This document shows positions 21,713-32,844 of a DNA stretch of 64,000 bases, one piece after another. The notes under the pieces are model-generated. The model did not search any database. It was not told where the DNA came from and saw only the letters and a program-made list of their open reading frames with translations. Source of the DNA: Paulinella micropora. Taxonomy: Eukaryota > Cercozoa > Imbricatea > Euglyphida > Paulinellidae. The stretch lies in NCBI GenBank assembly GCA_019918135.1, contig WBZZ01004010.1, positions 1-64,000 on the forward strand, written 5' to 3'. Both the position numbers and the translations under genes were made by a program. Positions within the stretch are counted from its first letter, which is position 1, and each line of letters begins with the position of its first letter.

Positions 21713-23893
21713 TTATTGTGCCCTTTCCCGTGTTCTGGTCACACGACCCCCTGTTATTGGTCGCCTTTTGCACCTAGACCCAGTTGCCGCTGGCGGTGCC
21801 CCGATGATCTCAAAGTGTAACCCCTCCCCCTCTATCTCATCCCATATATGTGCCGGTATCAGCCGCTCTTCCGTCAGATCGAACGGGATGTTCAGTACCA
21901 ACCTTGGCCTCGTTTGGATAGTGTATGGGATGTGGTCCTCGTCATCAAGCTTGATAGTAGCATCCCACGTCTCCCTCCTTTTACCCCCCTTCTCCAGAAA
22001 TACTGGGGCAAAGCGCCTCGCCTTTTCCTCGTGCAGCTCATCACTGCTCCTCCAAAATTGCATCACCGGCATTATTCCGCTCCCCGCTTTATGTTTCGAT
22101 GTTCCCCCCAAACTGAGTATCCTCATGACGTAAAAGTCATCCATCGTATCGTCACTCACCTCTTTAGCCGCTGGTTGCGTCAAGTAGAATTTCCCCTTTT
22201 TCCACTTGATTTTATCAATCCCCTCTGGTGTATTCAGCCAGTGTCCTCCCGTGTTTTTCACCTCAACGGCACTTTCTGGCGCCTTTGGCTTCGGCGGCAT
22301 CCCCGGCCCCCGCTTGCACTGTTCCGTCTGGGAGTTTGCCCCTTTCCCACTTTCCGCTGTCTTCTTTGCCGCATCCTCACTCGACATTTCTTTCTTATCC
22401 TCTTGCCACGGTTGTGCCTCGTCCTTCTTTTGCCTCTGAGAGATCCTCTCGTGTGAGCCTGTGGCCAGGTCCGCTATAGCCTCTTCTAACTGCCTCTTCT
22501 CTTCCGGGTCCTGTTCCCAAGATGCATGTTCTCTCAACCTCGCGACCTCCTCCGCCCTCTGGGACCGAGTAAGTAAAGGCCGTGGGTTACCGAATTGGTC
22601 CACTATCCGCTCCAGAGCATCCTTCTCCGTCTCGTAATCCAGTAAGAAAGGCGAGAACTTCACCAACCTCGTCACATGAACTATCTGCTCCTTCTTCGAC
22701 TGTTGGTGTCGGATCTTATAGTTATAAGCCGCTGTTTGTTTTATGATCTGATATGGCCCCTGCCACTTCTCGTACAGCTTCGTGGAGACCCCCACCGGTA
22801 CATTTGGACAATAGAGAAGCACCGTATCTCCCTCGTTGAATTCCACGTGTTTGTATTGTTGTTGCCCCTTCTCGTCCTCTGCCCTCATCGCCGCTTCCCG
22901 ATGTCTGGTCACGATTTGTTCCGCTTCCGCTAAAGCCCGCAATCGTATCGCCATCCGCTCGATCTGCTGGTATAACGCCTTGTGTTGCATCGCATCCTGC
23001 GGCGTAGCCAGGACCTTCCCAAACACCATCTGGTGTGGACACAGCCTCGCCCTTCCCCCCAATGATGACGAACCCAAATTATTCACCGCAAAGGTGAACG
23101 CTTGTAGTACCTCAGGCCACTTGATCTGTCCCTTCTGGCAATATATCTTCAGAGATGCAGTCAACGTGCGGTGCATCCTCTCAATCTTGCGCGTTAACCA
23201 TCGGGTTATACGCCGTCACGTAATCCCACTTAAACCCGTAATACGCGCTGAGTTTGTTAGACACCCAATTGACAAAAGAGCTTCCACTGTCAGAGATTAT
23301 CTTTCTAGGTACCCAAATCCGACTGAAAACGTGATCGATCAGAGCCTTAGCCGTCGTCTCCTTCGTGTCATCTGCTGTGGGTACCGCTATGACGTAATTC
23401 GAGGCCCGATAATGATGGTAAGGATATACTTGTATTAGCCCTCTCCTGCCTCTGGCAGCGGCCCCACATAGTCGATGTGTACCGTATCAAATTTCGTATC
23501 AAATATATCCCGCGTCATATCAAACTGCCCCAGGAGCCCTCGGTTCGCGTCGTATGACGTCTTCGCCCTCTGGCACGACCCACATCCCGAAATGAATGCA
23601 TTGATATCCTTATCCATGGTATCCCAGTAGAACCGACGAGTCATGGACCACTTCATCCGATCCAATCCCGGATGATTCTGTAACGGACAATTATGCGCCC
23701 CTATCAGTATTGCGTGCCTCAGCGCCTGTGGTACCCATACTGCCCACCTCTCCGGGTCATCCTTGTTCCTTGCCCCCTTGCCGAAATACCAAATGAGCCA
23801 TCTGAGTATGTGTACTGTTTCTTCCGCTGTTGTATATCCGCATCCTCCAAAACACCCGTAGGATTCTCCTGATGAGCAATGAATCGCTTCCAC
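21713..23893 (-). CDS. Integrase of the Ty3/gypsy-like element, frame-broken, long C-terminal extension
   Basis: The segment 23893-23435 has the zinc-binding start (NHPGLDRMKW, FYWDTMDKDI, CGSCQRAKTS) and the first catalytic Asp (DTVHIDYVGPLP). A middle frame at about 23405-23200 has the second Asp (KIISDSGSSFVNWV) and AYNPMVNAQ. After a one-base insertion near 23195 the final frame resumes with IERMHRTL (catalytic Glu) and runs 487 residues. It includes a GPY/F module (YEKWQGPYQIIKQT, VHVTRLVKFSPF) and then about 300 extra residues with no recognised domain. Integrase inserts element cDNA into the host genome. The catalytic triad is present but split over frames. Confidence 0.8.
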
Positions 23894-24456
23894 TCCTTGC
23901 TATCCTTCGTCAGTTTCCGAAACATCTCTACCGATGCAAACTTGATATCCGTGTTGTTTTCCAATTCCATCGCTACCCGACTCGGATGTGTTTCCTTTAC
24001 CTTAAGTTCCGGTTTCGCCTCCGTCTGCCCTGCCGCTACCCCCTCTTTTGTTGGAATAAGTATATTCCCCACCAAAGGCATTGTCCTCCATGGGAAAGGT
24101 TTGGCATCCACCACCTCACCCTCCGGCTGTCCCCCTTGTGCCGCTTCCGTCCACCTCTCCTCCTCGTAGTTTCTCAGTGCTTCCTCCGCCCTGTGTTTCG
24201 CACAACATTCCGCTATCCGCACCTGAGCCGCTTCGAAATATTGCACGTCGTCCCGCTTGATCGGCTCCCCATATCTGTGTACCTCCGTTACCCCCGCCAC
24301 ATACTCCATTCCATTGACGGGTTTCCGGTCACAGAAGTCCGGCCTTTGCTCCTCTTCCTCAAGATCCTTTTCCCCCAACACCGATAAAACCGCCGCAGCC
24401 GTCTTGAAGTGGAATCTCGTTAGATTTATACCGCTCCCCTTCCCCGCGTCATACAC
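23719..24456 (-). CDS. Pol linker between RNase H and integrase
   Basis: An open frame of 245 residues between the RNase H and integrase segments. It is acidic and Glu-rich, with no recognised motif in its first 200 residues. The last part (QYTYSDGSFGI) shifts into the integrase zinc-binding frame. It is part of the polyprotein; the large size of this tether is unusual. Confidence 0.5.
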   Translation of the reverse strand: MYDAGKGSGINLTRFHFKTAAAVLSVLGEKDLEEEEQRPDFCDRKPVNGMEYVAGVTEVHRYGEPIKRDDVQYFEAAQVRIAECCAKHRAEEALRNYEEERWTEAAQGGQPEGEVVDAKPFPWRTMPLVGNILIPTKEGVAAGQTEAKPELKVKETHPSRVAMELENNTDIKFASVEMFRKLTKDSKEWKRFIAHQENPTGVLEDADIQQRKKQYTYSDGSFGISARGQGTRMTRRGGQYGYHRR

Positions 24457-24591
24457 CGGCCGTAGTGCGAAGACGCTTGGGGCCTGTTGTCCTTTCGTCT
24501 TCCCCTTGTCCGCTTCCTCTGGCTCCGTCGTGGTGTTCTCCTCCTTCTGCCTCCCCCGTGACTGGTAATCCGCCCGAAAATTATCCTTGCC

Positions 24592-25060
24592 CTATATGCA
24601 CTCGATCGTGATATCGTATTTCGATAGCTCCAGTTGCAATCTCGCCAACCTCCCCGTGTGATCCTGAGACATCAACCACTGTAGGTTATTATGGTCCGAC
24701 CGCACCGTTGTTCCCTTTGCCCCCCACAGGTAATCCCGCAGCTTTTTGAAACCCCAAACTATCGCTAATGCCTCTCGTTGCAGCGTGCAGTACTGTTGTT
24801 CCGGTTTCGTCATCCGCTGACTCAGGAGCATCACCGGCCGTAAACGCCCCTCGTCATCCCTTTGTTACAGCACCCCCGATCGCATAGGCCGACGCGTCCG
24901 TATCCAATATGAAGCTTCTATTGAAATTGGGAAGTTGCAGCACCGTACCCCCTTCCGTCCACGGGTCCCTCAAGATGTGTTTCCGCAATTCCTCTACTGC
25001 CTTACTAACCTCCGAAGGCCAGTTCCCTTTCGCATCACACTTGCACTCCTTCATAAACAA
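24592..25060 (-). CDS. RNase H domain of the retroelement
   Basis: Two adjacent frames. 25060-24854 has the first acidic residue in SFILDTDASAYAIGGAV. 24834-24592 has QYCTLQREALAIVWGFKKLR and TTVRSDHNNLQWLMSQ, matching the RT-type RNase H E and D positions. It degrades the RNA strand of the cDNA hybrid. The two parts are separated by one frame change near 24850. Confidence 0.8.
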
Positions 25061-25111
25061 CCTGATCGGCTCCGCTATTTCCGCGAACCTCGGTATGAAC
25101 GCACCGTAGTA

Positions 25112-26183
25112 CTACGCCAATGATAAAAAGGAGTGTAGATCCGACTTCGTTGTCGGCGGAGGCAAAGCCGCTAATGCTTCCCGCTTGTTCCTGGCGATTG
25201 AGCACTTTCCGTTCTCTATGTCATACCCCAGATATTGAATCGGCTTTTGAAGGAAATGACACTTCTTAGCATTCAACCGGAACCCGAACGCCTTCACCCG
25301 CCGCATAATATCCCGCAAGTGTTTATGTGATCCTCTATTGAGTCCGAAAATATGACAACTTCATGAAGATACGCAAACGCGTACACCATCGTATCACCAT
25401 ACCTCTCCGCAAACTTTGCATATCGATATTTGGCCCCTAACATCTTGATCATCCCCTGCTGAAATATGCCGGTGCCACCTTCAACCCCATGAGTAGAACC
25501 TTCCAGACGTATGTCGTCATCCCCACCATGAACGCTGTCAAGTACCGACTCTCTTCCGCTAAAGGAATCTGATCCGCTCTTCAAATCCAGCGTCGAGTAT
25601 ATTATTGCGTTCTGTAACACCTCTATACCTCTCCGCACATCTGGCACCGACGTCTCTATCTTCTTTATGATCTCGTTGATCCGCCAGTAATTGATACACA
25701 TCCGCAACGTTCCGTCAGGCTTGGCGCCATGCGCACCGGGGACGCATATTCCGACAGCCGCGCCTCTATCAACCCCTTTTCCAAAAGCTCTGCAGTCATC
25801 TCCTTAGCAATCCGATCCTCATGGTGGCTTAACCTTGAAGGCCGCCCTATCCCTGGTACCTCTTGCCCCATTTCTCGTTCAAAAACCGCCACGTTGTTTG
25901 TCACTGATCCGCCTTCCAGAGGTCCGAAAACCTGTATATTGTCTTCCATAACTCCCAGAGCCGCTGCCTTTTCCTCCGGAGTCCCCTCCCATGTTTTCGA
26001 CTGTTCCCGCAACGCCTTTCTCGCCTTATCCGTCTCCTCTTTGATATGTTCTTCCGTTGCTGGCCTCTGTATATCCTCTACCGCCACCTCGGTGCCGTCC
26101 CCATCTATCCCCTCTCGTGACCGGTATAACGTGGAAGTTTTCCGCTCCTGATCAGCATACCGTGCTAGCTGATCTATCATCAT
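25112..26183 (-). CDS. Reverse transcriptase domain with altered catalytic box
   Basis: Three consecutive frames. 26183-25665 contains the RT start (LLEKGLIEARLSEYASPVRM). 25707-25294 continues with LRMCINYWRINEII and IIYSTLDLKSG. 25318-25112 ends with FRLNAKKCHFLQKPIQYLGY. The usual YLDD-type box reads YLHEVVIFSDS (about 25350-25380), so both catalytic aspartates of the box are replaced. This should abolish polymerase activity unless it is a sequencing error. Family assignment is secure from motif order. Confidence 0.85.
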
Positions 26184-26656
26184 ATCGATTGGATAGCATG
26201 CGTTCTGTGGTACACCCCGGATATATGCGTGAAAGCTTCATCCCGTATAGCAGCTAAATCCCGATCCAGGAGTTCCTCTCGATACCGCCTAGCTACTTTC
26301 CTCGATCCCAGCCGACAGGCCATCACCAGCTTATGTGTGCGACCCGGTACCGGTATCGGGTCCGCGATCAGGAAATCATCGATGTCGTACCACCACATTT
26401 CCGTCCTCCTCCCCACTGGGAATACCATGGTAAAATCCCCATGTGAAAGCCGATTCTTCAACGTCTTCTTGATCCGTGATACCGAATCCGCGATGAGGAG
26501 TGGACTCCCCCACTTCTGTACTAGGAAGTTCTGAATTTCCGTTGTAGCCTGACTAGGCTTGCCCGCGTTACATACCACGTATTGTGCCATCGGCAACACC
26601 CGCTCATCCAACTCCTTATGTTGGTACCACAGATTTCGGCCATGCTTTGGGAACAC
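26180..26656 (-). CDS. Retroelement polyprotein segment between protease-like region and RT
   Basis: A frame of 158 residues with globular composition (NFLVQKWGSPLLIADSVSRI, FTMVFPVGRRTEMWWYDID). It continues across a frame overlap into the RT segment. No separate domain is recognised. It may be the C-terminal part of the protease or the N-terminal extension of RT. Confidence 0.45.
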   Translation of the reverse strand: MFPKHGRNLWYQHKELDERVLPMAQYVVCNAGKPSQATTEIQNFLVQKWGSPLLIADSVSRIKKTLKNRLSHGDFTMVFPVGRRTEMWWYDIDDFLIADPIPVPGRTHKLVMACRLGSRKVARRYREELLDRDLAAIRDEAFTHISGVYHRTHAIQSI

Positions 26657-26731
26657 ATCCGATACCTAGTCCATTTGTTTCCGGAAATGTTCCAGCCGCG
26701 CATCAATGAATGCCACGATTCTCTCGTTTGT

Positions 26732-27355
26732 CTACTCATCCTCTGACTCGCTATCGGTTTCTTCCGCTTCGGGTTCCCCCACCGCAAAAGCTGCGCGTTG
26801 GGCTTCTTTGTTCGCCTCTTGGTTATCCAACTCTATCCGCGCCGAGGTGAAGAAGTCGCTTGTCACCCATGCCCCCAGCGTGCCTCCCCCTTCTTCCTTC
26901 CAGTCATCGTCCACCGTCTTGTACACTGTAGCACTTTCCCCGCTCCGTAACGAATCTACTTCCTTCCGCAATCGATGGATGTATTCATCCTCCGCAAGGC
27001 ATCGAAGCTCCACAACAGACCCCGTGTACGCCAGAACAATCCAAAGCTTGTGCGTATATTTACTGCCCCCCAACAATTCGAACGTGAGCATCATCGTACC
27101 CGTGATCGCCGTGCTGCCCGAGACCCCCTTTACCCAACCACTCGTGTTTCTCAATCGCTGTGTGAACCAGTCTTGCCCGCTATATGTATCCCAGAAACGT
27201 TTGCCCATCACGATAGCTGCCATCGTGTCGTTCCCGATCACCACCTCTCCGCTTACTTGCATCAGCTTAACCCGAGTGTATGCCAGAGGTAAATCAGATC
27301 TTTTAAGTTGATTAACCGCAGGCCACGGCCTTTGCGTATCATACCGCTGAGCCAC
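26732..27355 (-). CDS. Possible aspartic-protease region of the retroelement
   Basis: A frame of 207 residues at the position where the protease is expected, between Gag and RT. The segment TAITGTMMLTFELLGGS followed by WIVLAYTGSVVELRCLAEDE resembles the flap and distal strands of a retropepsin-like fold. A clear DTG/DSG catalytic triplet was not found. The assignment rests mainly on position. The end is acidic (EAEETDSESEDE). Confidence 0.35.
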   Translation of the reverse strand: MAQRYDTQRPWPAVNQLKRSDLPLAYTRVKLMQVSGEVVIGNDTMAAIVMGKRFWDTYSGQDWFTQRLRNTSGWVKGVSGSTAITGTMMLTFELLGGSKYTHKLWIVLAYTGSVVELRCLAEDEYIHRLRKEVDSLRSGESATVYKTVDDDWKEEGGGTLGAWVTSDFFTSARIELDNQEANKEAQRAAFAVGEPEAEETDSESEDE

Positions 27356-28954
27356 CTTCCAATGTGTCTCCAGTAATCGCCGCTCTGCCTCCGGTTTCCT
27401 GTCCTCTTCCTCTCTCTGCTTCTTCTTCTCCGCTCCCTCACTGCTTTCATATGTTGCCCCTCTTTATCCTGCCTCTCTTTCTTTCCACTCCCCTTATCCC
27501 CGCCATTCGTATTACCACTCTTATCCGCTCCCTCTCCGCTACATGCTCGCTTCTCTGCCTTCTGCTGTTTAGCATGTCGGTCCCCAGTGTCCCCTCCTAT
27601 ATCCTCTTTCCTTATCCGCTTATGTCCTATGTCAGATCCACATATTCCCTCGTCGTTGCATTCCTTCCCGGGCTCCCGCATCCCGACGTGTCGCTCCTTC
27701 CGCTCCGCCTTCCTCTTTTCCGTTCCCCTGTCAGACAAAAATTCCCCATGCCCCCCTGTTTCCTCTACCGCATTTGCCACAGCCTCACCTACCAAGTTGA
27801 CCCTCACCACCCGCACCTCGTTGTCGCTGTTAAACATGCGCGGACGCGCTTCCTCCTCCCTCTGGAGTCTGAGGCCGCTCCTGATCATATATACCATGTG
27901 TTTCCGCATGCTTCCGCTCTATTGCCTCTATTGATTGATCTGTACCCGTTTTTGGTCCCGTCCCCTCAGGCTCTCCCTGTCGTTTCTGCGTTCCCGCCTC
28001 TGCCCCTGCAATCAACGCCTGTCGATCCGGATGCACATACGGCAAATGAGAGAGTGATGTGCCGCTTGTACTCCCGAACCCCGTCTTCTGAGCCTTCCGC
28101 TCCTCTCCCAGGTTCTGTACCTGAGAACCCACGCTCGGCCGCGGCGCCTCCGCCTGGTTCCGTTGCCATCCGCTTTGTCCTCCCTGCTGACCGCTTCTTT
28201 CTCCTCCCTCTCGACCCCGAATATTGTTCCGCTCTCGTTCCCCACACCGCTCGAAATCGTCGTGCCACATTTCTTGTGTGTGACTCACCCTGCAACGCCC
28301 TGGGATCCTCAACCAATACATGCCAATTGCAGTGTAGCACGAATCCAAACTCCAATGCTTCCGTCGAAGAGCCCGCCTGGCGTATTTCGGAAAACCCTCA
28401 AGGAGCTCCGAATCCGGTGGGTACCGCTCCTCTCCAGGCGCCAGTTCCGTGTTCGGTAGAGCCCTCGCGTGAAAAGCCGTGTCGAAAGTGACCGATCCCC
28501 TCGATGACTGCGCCCGACCAGCGTAGTACACCGGCGGTGCTTGTCGCCGCTGGTCTTTATTGCGTCCCGACCCATACGATCGGTATTCCCCCCTAGAATA
28601 TCCCGCATCGTGTCGCAGTGCCCGATCCCCCGTCTGATAAGGAACACGATGATATGGCCCCCGATACCCTCCGCTCCTCGAACTGGATGTTGACGATTGT
28701 AGCCTTGGCATCTTATCCATGACCGTCCCCAATGTAAGCAGTCGGTCGATCAACGCTGTGTCTTCCTCCTCCAGCTTCCAGGGGACTGAGTTAGACTGGG
28801 CGTTCAGGGTTCGCCACCTTTCCTTTCCTGCCGGAGAGAGGTCCGCTTGCAATCCCGCTTGTGCCACCAACTCCGTGACCACCGGCCTCGTGTCTGGATC
28901 CCTCCACAACTTGAACAGTATCAACGGATAAATGTCCTTCTTGTCGTGCAGCAA
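27262..28954 (-). CDS. Gag C-terminal / Gag-Pol linker, low-complexity
   Basis: Two overlapping frames. 28954-27830 (374 residues) opens with a globular part (DIYPLILFKLWRDPDTRP) followed by an Arg/Gly/Tyr-rich nucleic-acid-binding-like stretch (SRSGGYRGPYHRVPYQ) and a degenerate Cys/His patch. 27909-27262 is Lys/Glu/Gly-rich. No canonical CCHC knuckle is seen. RGG-type basic regions can replace knuckles in some Gag proteins, which is an inference here. Confidence 0.45.
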
Positions 28955-28969
28955 ACTGAGGCTAACAAT

Positions 28970-30502
28970 TTATGAGAAAATGTCCTTGAGCACCTTCCGT
29001 TGAGTCACCATTCTTTCCGCCGCCTCCTTTAGTGCCTCCTTTTCATCGTTTGCATCCAGCAACTGCGAGAACCCGTATACCTCCTTGAAGACGATGTGAG
29101 CCGCGTCCACGATGTCTTTGTTGATAGTATTCCCCTTGTCGGTGAATTCCCTCTTGAAGGCGTCCTCCCATACCGTCTGATCAACCAACTTGAGATGTTT
29201 GCCAGTCGCTCCAAACAAAGCCCCCAACAGGTAGCATGTCTGTTCCGCCTTATTGCCGCATTGTGCCGCTCGACATTCCTTCTGGAACACCCCAATGAAC
29301 ATCCGGAGCTTGTTCATGTATTCGGAATCGTTTGCCTTGGTCGTGTCGATCGGCTTCTAGCCCTCTTCCCTCATCAGCCGCGTCTTCATCAACTGCTTGG
29401 TAACCCTCTCTCTCTCTGTTCCTTGCCCTCAATGCTCGGTCGATTGTAGTTGTCCTCTTTTCGCCGCTTCCCCGACCGCGATCTCGAAGGGGACCTGGAA
29501 TCGTCCGAATCCGTGCTCCTCCGACGCCTTCGGCTCCTTCTCTCTTTCTTCCCCTTTTTCCTCTTCTCTGGCGACTCCGCTACCACTTTCATCGCCGCCA
29601 TTCGAATTCGTATCCCCGTGATCCACGCCCGTACACACCCGTTCAGCAGAGAAGCTAAATACCCATTGTCGTAGCTCCGTTTTCTTGCCTCCTTCTCTGC
29701 CTCCGTCGCCTCATCCCCCAACCCCCGAGCCTCTGTTATGAGCTTCCCCAAAGCGGTGTCCTTGCTCTCCAACTTCGAAGCCGAGTCAGGCGCCGGCGGT
29801 GGCATATACTCCTTCATGGCCCCGTATGCTTTCTCCGCTATCAACCGCACGGTTTGGCCGTATCCCTCGATGAGGTCCGCCAAATCTTGCGCTGGATTCT
29901 TGGTAATTCCGCATCCCAATCCCGTACCGCTTGCCCCAGCTTCCCTGGCATCTGTTGTAATGCCCTCCTCTGATTTAAAACAACAGTGCAGAGGTCTAGC
30001 GCACTCCCCGTGGTGATATACGGTGCCTCTTCCAACATAGGAGCCATCTCGTACCTGGGAAGCTCCGCTCTTGGTACCTTACCCCTGTAATACCCCACTC
30101 CCATGTATAATGCTTCCGCCAAAATGGTCATGTGTATCCCCTGTAGCCCCGGTCCGTATGTATTTTTCCCCTCATCCATATCCATGCTATCCAATCCTGT
30201 GTTTCCTCCCATAGATCCCCGTCTTCTTTCTTTTGCGTCCACCTCATGTATTCCGCTTGGGTCAGTTGCCGGTACGTCTCCGCTCCGATTGATGGTATTT
30301 CCTGCATCACCTTGTGGAACGGTTCAGACATGGTCGGAGGATTCCTCGCCCACACCGGATCCGATGCCACCGGCGCTTGCTGCTGCTTCGCTTCCGCAGT
30401 CATCATAGGCATCCTGCCCTGTTTTGCCGGGGTAAATGGTAACTGCTTCTTCCTCGGTGATGCCAACCCCGAACACTGGGAAGCCGCCTCCGAATCAGTC
30501 AT
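28970..30502 (-). CDS. Gag-like protein of the retroelement, frame-broken
   Basis: The start at 30502 follows a TATTTTAG motif. Four frames in order: 30502-30128 (N-terminus, KVMQEIPSIGAETYRQLTQA), 30242-29841 (GLQGIHMTILAEALYMGVGY, LDLCTVVLNQRRALQQ), 29919-29389 (helical part, then an Arg/Ser-rich tract RRSRRRRRSTDSDD that resembles an SR domain) and 29317-28970 (capsid-like helices KLRMFIGVFQKECRAAQCGN). It probably forms the particle shell and binds RNA. Its size (about 500 residues) and SR tract are unusual for a Ty3-type Gag. Confidence 0.55.
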
Positions 30503-30814
30503 GATGTTAAACTAAAATAGTAACAAATATCAATATTCCCCCCTCGATCCATAATTATGTATATAACCACCCATTATATCCGCCTATATATATATGTATA
30601 TGTACCGTCCGTGCCTCTACCGCTACCTCATCCCGATACTCGTCCTTATCCCCTAATCCGCTGTCTGTTTGTTTTCTTTTCCATGGTCTATAAGTAAACC
30701 TCCTGTCTTTCAGTATGTTTTCGCTCCCCCTTCCACCCCCTAAACCTCTATATCTCATCTTTAACCAACTCATCCAAATCCTCTTTAGACAAACCCCGCG
30801 CCCATTCCATAACC

Positions 30815-32208
30815 TCAGCCGCCGTATCCAACCGTACAGTCCCCCCCCTCACTCCGTTCCCCCGTGGGCCCCGTCACCCCAGCCTCGATAACCTCGTCTC
30901 GTCCCATCATCTCCGCTGCCACTTGCCTGCATTCCTCCTTCCACGCGTTCGACGCTTCCATACTCCTGATGTGCTCCTGCCACCTCTCATGTTCTTCTCG
31001 CAACTCCTGAGCCCATCCCCTTTTCACCTCGACCTCCCATTCCTTATCTGATCCCTCTGGGTTCATCATTTCTTTGAAACATCTTAACCGTATAGGTTCA
31101 ATAAATTCCATCCAAGTTTCCTCCCCTCTCTGCCTCATAGTGTCAAGCCCTTTTCTTACTTGTTGATGTGTCCCGTTCACAGAAGCCCATTCCGTCTGTA
31201 TCCGCTCGTGCCATTTACCCTCCACCTTAGTCATCACCGCCATAAAAGCGAATTGAAACCTCGTCTAGTCCGTCGTTGCGTATATCCTCCATGCCACCTC
31301 ATTGTCTCCTTCCTGTATCCTTGCAATTTCATTTCCCATAAAGCCTGTATTGCCTTCCAACGTCTATCATTCTTTACTTCCTCCGTTCCCAACAGACGCC
31401 TCATCCTCGTTTCCCACTCGTTCCCCAGGAGCTCCAGAAACTGTTAAGCACCCTCCTCTATCTTGTATTCCACTCCCGCCAGTCGACCCAACTCCTTCTC
31501 TTCCTCCCGTATTTCTATTTTCTCCAACTCCCTCTTTCTCATTCGTCTCGATACTTCCTAAAGTAGAGGAAGCAAGTGCAATGTCTCGTGACCGCCGAGG
31601 CTCCCTCACCCTTTGCATCTCCCTTCTCCTTTCCGCTTTACTGTCTGCTTCCTCCATCATGGCCCATTCTTGAGTCCTCTGAAGCGCTGCCACCACATCC
31701 ATGACTCCCTCATATTCCTCTTTCACCAGCTGGAAACGTCCCTCTTTACAACCCCCTGTCTTGACCAACCCACTCATGAAAAAATATGCATCCTCCTTGC
31801 TAAGGGCCTCACGCGCAATCTGATCCCAAGATACACTTTCCTCCGTTTCCTCCGTCTCCTCACTTGTCTCCCCACTGAGCTCTTCCTCTCCGCTTTCCAC
31901 CTCTTTCTCTGCCTTGCACTCCTTTTCCATACCTAAAATATGGGAGCATGTGTTGTATTCCCCTGTGGCCGCTACTCCTCCTTCCTCGCCTTCTTATTAG
32001 GCCTGCCCCCCTCGTCACGGCTTTTCCACCCCATCCTCCGCTTTTCCCTGTCCCACTCCTCTTTGGCCTTCTTCCATCTCTGTTCTTCCAGGTACCTCGT
32101 CATTCTTGCCATAGCCATAGTCATCAAACCCATCTTCATCTTCTCTGCCTGCACCATGTTCTGCCGTACCCTCTCCACTTCCTGTGAGATTACCTCTTTG
32201 TACTCCAA
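30815..32208 (-). CDS. Leader ORF upstream of Gag: charged coiled-coil protein, three frames
   Basis: 32208-31972 encodes a basic coiled coil (YLEEQRWKKAKEEWDREKRR). 31930-31367 starts just after another TATTTTAG motif and is Glu-rich, with a helical centre (QIAREALSKEDAYFFMSGLV). 31243-30815 has IQTEWASVNGTHQQVRKGLD and helices. The three could be one protein broken by indels, or exons. No homology is recognised. Location between the right terminal repeat and Gag suggests an accessory ORF of the element. Confidence 0.45.
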
Positions 32209-32754
32209 CCACTCCTGTAATTGTTCCCGCAGTACCTCAAGTTCCTTGGCTGCCTCTGACAGGTGCTTGTAAATGTCATTCCCTATCTTTATTTCCCCCT
32301 TTTCTCACATCACCTTTTCCCCCTCCTCAGTTTCCTCTTCCCAAGCATCCTGCAAATAATCCAACTGTTCCTCTTCCTCTTTTTCCTGTTTCCCCGCCGC
32401 GTGCTTCTAGTCTCCCATTCCGCTCCTAAAATAGGGCATAGGTCCTCATGCTCTGTCCCTTCCCATGTACCAGCTGCAAGGTGTCAAGTCCCAAAACCAC
32501 TATGTCACAGCAACCGTGACCCTCGCCCCGCTGACAAACAAGTCATGAGTACCCCACCTGCTCAAGAAAAGCAATGCACCCACCTGCTTTCATGCATCTG
32601 CAACCAAAAAAACTCAAGAAAAAGCATAGAAACCATAGAAACGCATCCGCAAAATTGACCCCTCCCCCATTTTGCTCTCTCCCTCTTTCTCGTCAGAAAA
32701 TTTCCGAGGAACGAGGAAAATTTCCATACCCCGTGTATTTATTAGCCACTCCAG

Positions 32755-32831
32755 ATTGTTACAATAGTACAAAATTTAATAACAGATAAACTGTCTAACG
32801 ATATGAAGACTGAGGAATACCTAAAATAGGG
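32755..32831 (-). repeat. Right 77-bp direct repeat of the retroelement
   Basis: Pairs with 19678-19754. It marks the 5' end of the element in its own orientation and is followed outward by a G-run (32829-32838). Confidence 0.85.
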
Positions 32832-32844
32832 GGGGGGGTTGGTA

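Larger units (their letters stand above)
19678..32831 (-). mobile_element. Ty3/gypsy-like retroelement, decayed, flanked by a 77-bp direct repeat
   Basis: On the minus strand, in order: a coiled-coil leader ORF, Gag, protease-like region, reverse transcriptase, RNase H, integrase with HHCC and DD35E signatures, and a GPY/F-type integrase C-terminus. RT before integrase is the Ty3/gypsy order. At about 13 kb it is long for the group. Its ends are marked by 77-bp direct repeats (19678-19754, 32755-32831) differing at one base; no longer LTR pair was found by eye. Every pol domain is split by frame changes, and the RT catalytic box is altered, so the copy is unlikely to be autonomous. Confidence 0.8.

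Noticed and set aside
21768..28491. Plus-strand frames over the retroelement (up to 375 residues)
   Set aside because: Ser/Pro/Leu-rich antisense of the minus-strand pol and gag frames, which carry the RT, RNase H and integrase motifs.
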